Below are positions 6,360-7,975 of a DNA stretch of 7,975 bases, piece after piece. The position numbers were made by a program, and so were the translations under genes. This DNA comes from Ruminococcus flavefaciens (GTDB taxonomy: Bacteria; Bacillota; Clostridia; Oscillospirales; Ruminococcaceae), in the NCBI GenBank assembly GCA_002348905.1, contig DEBW01000041.1:1-7975 (forward strand), in the 5' to 3' direction. The notes below the pieces were generated by a model, which worked only from the letters and a program-made list of their open reading frames with translations, was not told the origin of the DNA and made no database searches. Every line of letters starts with the position of its first letter. Within the stretch, counting starts at the first letter, position 1.

Positions 6360-6785
6360 ATGATTGAGCAGAAGAATACTGAACTGACTTGGTGGGAACG
6401 TAATAAGAAAAAGGTTTTCATTATCGGCGGAGTAGTAATTGCAGCCGGAATAGGCATCGTGGTATTCAAAAACAAAGACGCACTTCTTGCACTTGTCAAA
6501 AAGGGAAAGATCGCGGGAAATAATATACCGCTCCCTGACGCAAAACAGGTTATTGACATTGTTCCTGAAGCAACTAACGTTATTAAGTCAGAGACTGTTA
6601 TCTCGACTCCATTGCTAAACAACGGTCAACCGTTTCCGGTTAAGGGCTTTATACGTGAACTCCCTAAAAACTGTCATCCGTCTGCTGAGAAACTGGCGCA
6701 GGCAGCAGAGCTTGGAATTAAACTTGGAGAGCATCAGACCATTGTTGATTCTTACATGAAGAATTTGATTGATGCCGCAGCATAA
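6360..6785 (+). CDS. Single-pass membrane protein of unknown function
   Basis: This is a 141-residue protein. The ATG at 6360 is chosen because GAAGGAGGA (6345-6353) lies 6 nt before it; an in-frame TTG at 6333 falls before the ribosome site and is rejected. A positively charged stretch (NKKK, residues 15-18) precedes one hydrophobic segment (about 19-37: VFIIGGVVIAAGIGIVVF), followed by KNKDALLALVKKGK. The remaining roughly 95 residues are soluble, with PKNCHPSAEKLAQAAELGIKLGEHQTIVDSYMKNLIDAA at the end, likely helical. It is not a cleaved signal peptide by appearance (no AXA site), so it is probably anchored. It lies 39 nt after the preceding gene and ahead of a terminator, so the two form one operon. 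I do not recognise the family. Confidence 0.78.
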   Translation: MIEQKNTELTWWERNKKKVFIIGGVVIAAGIGIVVFKNKDALLALVKKGKIAGNNIPLPDAKQVIDIVPEATNVIKSETVISTPLLNNGQPFPVKGFIRELPKNCHPSAEKLAQAAELGIKLGEHQTIVDSYMKNLIDAAA

Positions 6786-6799
6786 TAATATAGCAGAAC

Positions 6800-6836
6800 G
6801 CCGTGTCCTTCACGATGTGCTGGACACGGCTTGTTT
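6800..6836 (+). terminator. Terminator of the small-gene operon
   Basis: GCCGTGTCC (6800-6808) pairs perfectly with GGACACGGC (6822-6830). Within the loop, CAC (6811-6813) can pair with GTG (6817-6819). TTGTTT follows. It begins 14 nt after the stop codon of the membrane protein gene. Confidence 0.85.
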
Positions 6837-6852
6837 GTACATTTTGACGAAT

Positions 6853-6997
6853 GACATCCAATCTACGAAGTATCGAACCCTCTGTTATCCAATCTACGCA
6901 CTAACCTCACTGCGCAGATTGGTTGTCAGGCGTTTTGAGTTCGTAGATGTTTTTCCAAATACAGTAAAAAGCCGGTTAGGGTTGACTTCGCAGATTG
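6853..6997. repeat. Cluster of five CG(T/C)AGATTG-like motifs in both orientations
   Basis: Two copies lie on the - strand: CGTAGATTGGAT as the complement of 6856-6867 and of 6887-6898. Three lie on the + strand: CGCAGATTGG (6913-6922), CGTAGATG (6942-6949) and CGCAGATTG (6989-6997). Copies 2 and 3 form an inverted repeat (6889-6900 with 6911-6922, 11 of 12 paired) around a 10-nt loop. Four copies have T or G then CG at the same place. No credible gene lies between 6837 and 7033. The cluster sits between the accessory operon and rlmD, where an element end would be expected. Confidence 0.6.
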
Positions 6998-7033
6998 ACT
7001 GTATAGCCGAAAACTGCCGTAAAATCGTCACTT

Positions 7034-7975
7034 TTACGCCTTATCCCTTGACATCAATACTACGCACTCAACGTGCCCTGTCCGAGGAAAAAGATCAACA
7101 CCTGTAACTTTATCAGGCGAGTAACCGTTGAGCGAGAGATATTTAGCATCACGGGCAGCGGTAGCAGGGTTACAGGAGATCATAACGATTTTTTTCGGAG
7201 CAGCGGCGATGATAGTGTCGAGAGTATCGACGGAGCATCCTTTTCTCGGAGGGTCAACGACGATAATATCCGGAGCGCAGCCTTTTGAGCGGAGGTGAGA
7301 GAAGATTCTGCCGGCATCACCGCAGTAGAAATCGGCGTTGAGAATGTTGTTTTTCATTGCATTTTCCTTAGCATTTTCGACAGCTTCGGGAACTATCTCG
7401 ATACCTATGACGGACTTAACATTTTTAGCCATAGAAAGACCGATAGTACCAGCACCGCAGTATAGGTCAGCGAGGATATCATCGGGCTCAGGAGCGGCGT
7501 ATTCGAGAGCTTTAGCGTATAGTTTTTCAGCCTGAACGGTATTTATCTGATAGAAGGAAGGAGGAGATATCTGAATAGTATTTCCGCACATTGTATCGGA
7601 TATCTGAGCTTCACCGGAAAGGACTTTCCAGTTATCGCCGAGGATAACGTTAGTCTTATCGGGGTTGACGTTCATCACTATGCTGGAAATGGCGGAGAAC
7701 TTTCGGCGGAGCATTTCAGCAAGAGGGAGGAGCTGCCTTGAAAGGTCTTTTCTCACTACGAAGCATACCATGATCTGACCTGAGTAATTACCTTTGCGGA
7801 GGTAAATATGCCTGAGGATGCCGGTATGGGTATTCTCGTCGTAGACTGAAAACTTTTTGCTGTTGATAAATTCAAGGGAAGAGCTGATGATAGCAGAGAA
7901 TATTTCCGGCTGGAGCGGACAGTCCTTTATAGGGATGACTCTGTGGCTTCTCTGAGCGTAGAAACCGCAGACAGG
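7034..7975 (-). CDS. rlmD: 23S rRNA (uracil-C5)-methyltransferase, C-terminal part (RlmD/RlmCD type)
   Basis: The - strand frame is open to the window edge, so the last 313 residues are seen; the N-terminal TRAM and Fe-S cysteine region is outside. Motifs in order (fragment numbering): GFYAQRSHRVIP (about 4-15), FYQINTVQAEKLY (about 141-153), SAM-binding DLYCGAGTIGL (170-180), GIEIVPEAVENAKENA (about 191-206), VDPPRKG (about 240-246), the catalytic cysteine in ISCNPAT (Cys268), and the base-acting Glu in HVECV (Glu303). This is a complete active set for SAM-dependent m5U formation in 23S rRNA. In Gram-positive bacteria the family member may act on U1939, on U747 or on both, so the symbol is by family and not site-proven. 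An internal ATG at 7771 is not the start, since conserved sequence continues upstream. No clear terminator follows the stop. Confidence 0.92.
   Translation of the reverse strand, partial: PVCGFYAQRSHRVIPIKDCPLQPEIFSAIISSSLEFINSKKFSVYDENTHTGILRHIYLRKGNYSGQIMVCFVVRKDLSRQLLPLAEMLRRKFSAISSIVMNVNPDKTNVILGDNWKVLSGEAQISDTMCGNTIQISPPSFYQINTVQAEKLYAKALEYAAPEPDDILADLYCGAGTIGLSMAKNVKSVIGIEIVPEAVENAKENAMKNNILNADFYCGDAGRIFSHLRSKGCAPDIIVVDPPRKGCSVDTLDTIIAAAPKKIVMISCNPATAARDAKYLSLNGYSPDKVTGVDLFPRTGHVECVVLMSRDKA

Noticed and set aside
6841..7033. tRNA or CRISPR array as explanation for the repeats near rlmD
   Set aside because: No cloverleaf can be drawn, and the motifs are short, unevenly spaced and in both orientations, unlike CRISPR repeats.
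7018..7038. CGTAAAA/TTTTACG inverted repeat at the end of rlmD as its terminator
   Set aside because: The arms are 7 bp and AT-rich, the stop codon lies inside, and no proper T run follows on the - strand.
6769..7107. 112-aa + strand open frame
   Set aside because: It overlaps the end of the membrane protein gene, runs through the terminator at 6800-6836 and into rlmD on the other strand; it has no ribosome site and no recognisable domain.

Overview
The window looks like part of a Clostridia (Bacillota) chromosome, probably a gut Ruminococcus- or Oscillospiraceae-like organism. This is inferred from the strong AGGAGG-type ribosome sites, the large serine recombinases, the GH25 lysozyme with a phage-like C-terminus, and an RlmD/RlmCD-type rRNA methyltransferase. 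No taxonomic search was possible.

Layout: (1) 1-339 is the 3' end of a GH25 muramidase (phage endolysin type), closed by a strong hairpin terminator. (2) 387-642 is an AT-rich leader with several small palindromes. (3) 643-4336 is a tightly packed integration module on the + strand: a 63-aa SHOCT-like protein, a 515-aa large serine recombinase with TTG start, a 130-aa protein that is only the DNA-binding 'recombinase' domain, and a second large serine recombinase broken by an in-frame TGA where its paralogue has Trp. The last three genes overlap by 19 and 4 bases. A hairpin terminator follows. (4) 4393-6785 is a second, more A+T-rich module: a 495-aa protein with an XRE-like helix-turn-helix and a large unrecognised C-terminal part, then a two-gene operon (a 91-aa protein that appears truncated by a one-base frameshift, and a 141-aa single-pass membrane protein), closed by a perfect 9-bp-stem terminator. 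(5) 6837-7033 is non-coding and carries five copies of a CG(T/C)AGATTG-like motif in both orientations. (6) 7034-7975 (- strand) is the C-terminal part of a 23S rRNA m5U methyltransferase, presumably host core genome.

Interpretation: a prophage or integrative element (lysin, recombinase cassette, regulator and small accessory operon) lies against the 3' side of rlmD. The most interesting signal is a pair of nearly identical palindromes (TGGGACTnnTTAGTCCC). Each sits exactly 8 bp upstream of a TTGAC -35 box: one before the 495-aa regulator gene, one before the operon downstream of it. This suggests that the regulator controls itself and its neighbours through a common operator. Two independent lesions (the TGA and the frameshift) suggest the element is decaying, unless they are sequencing errors or recoding.
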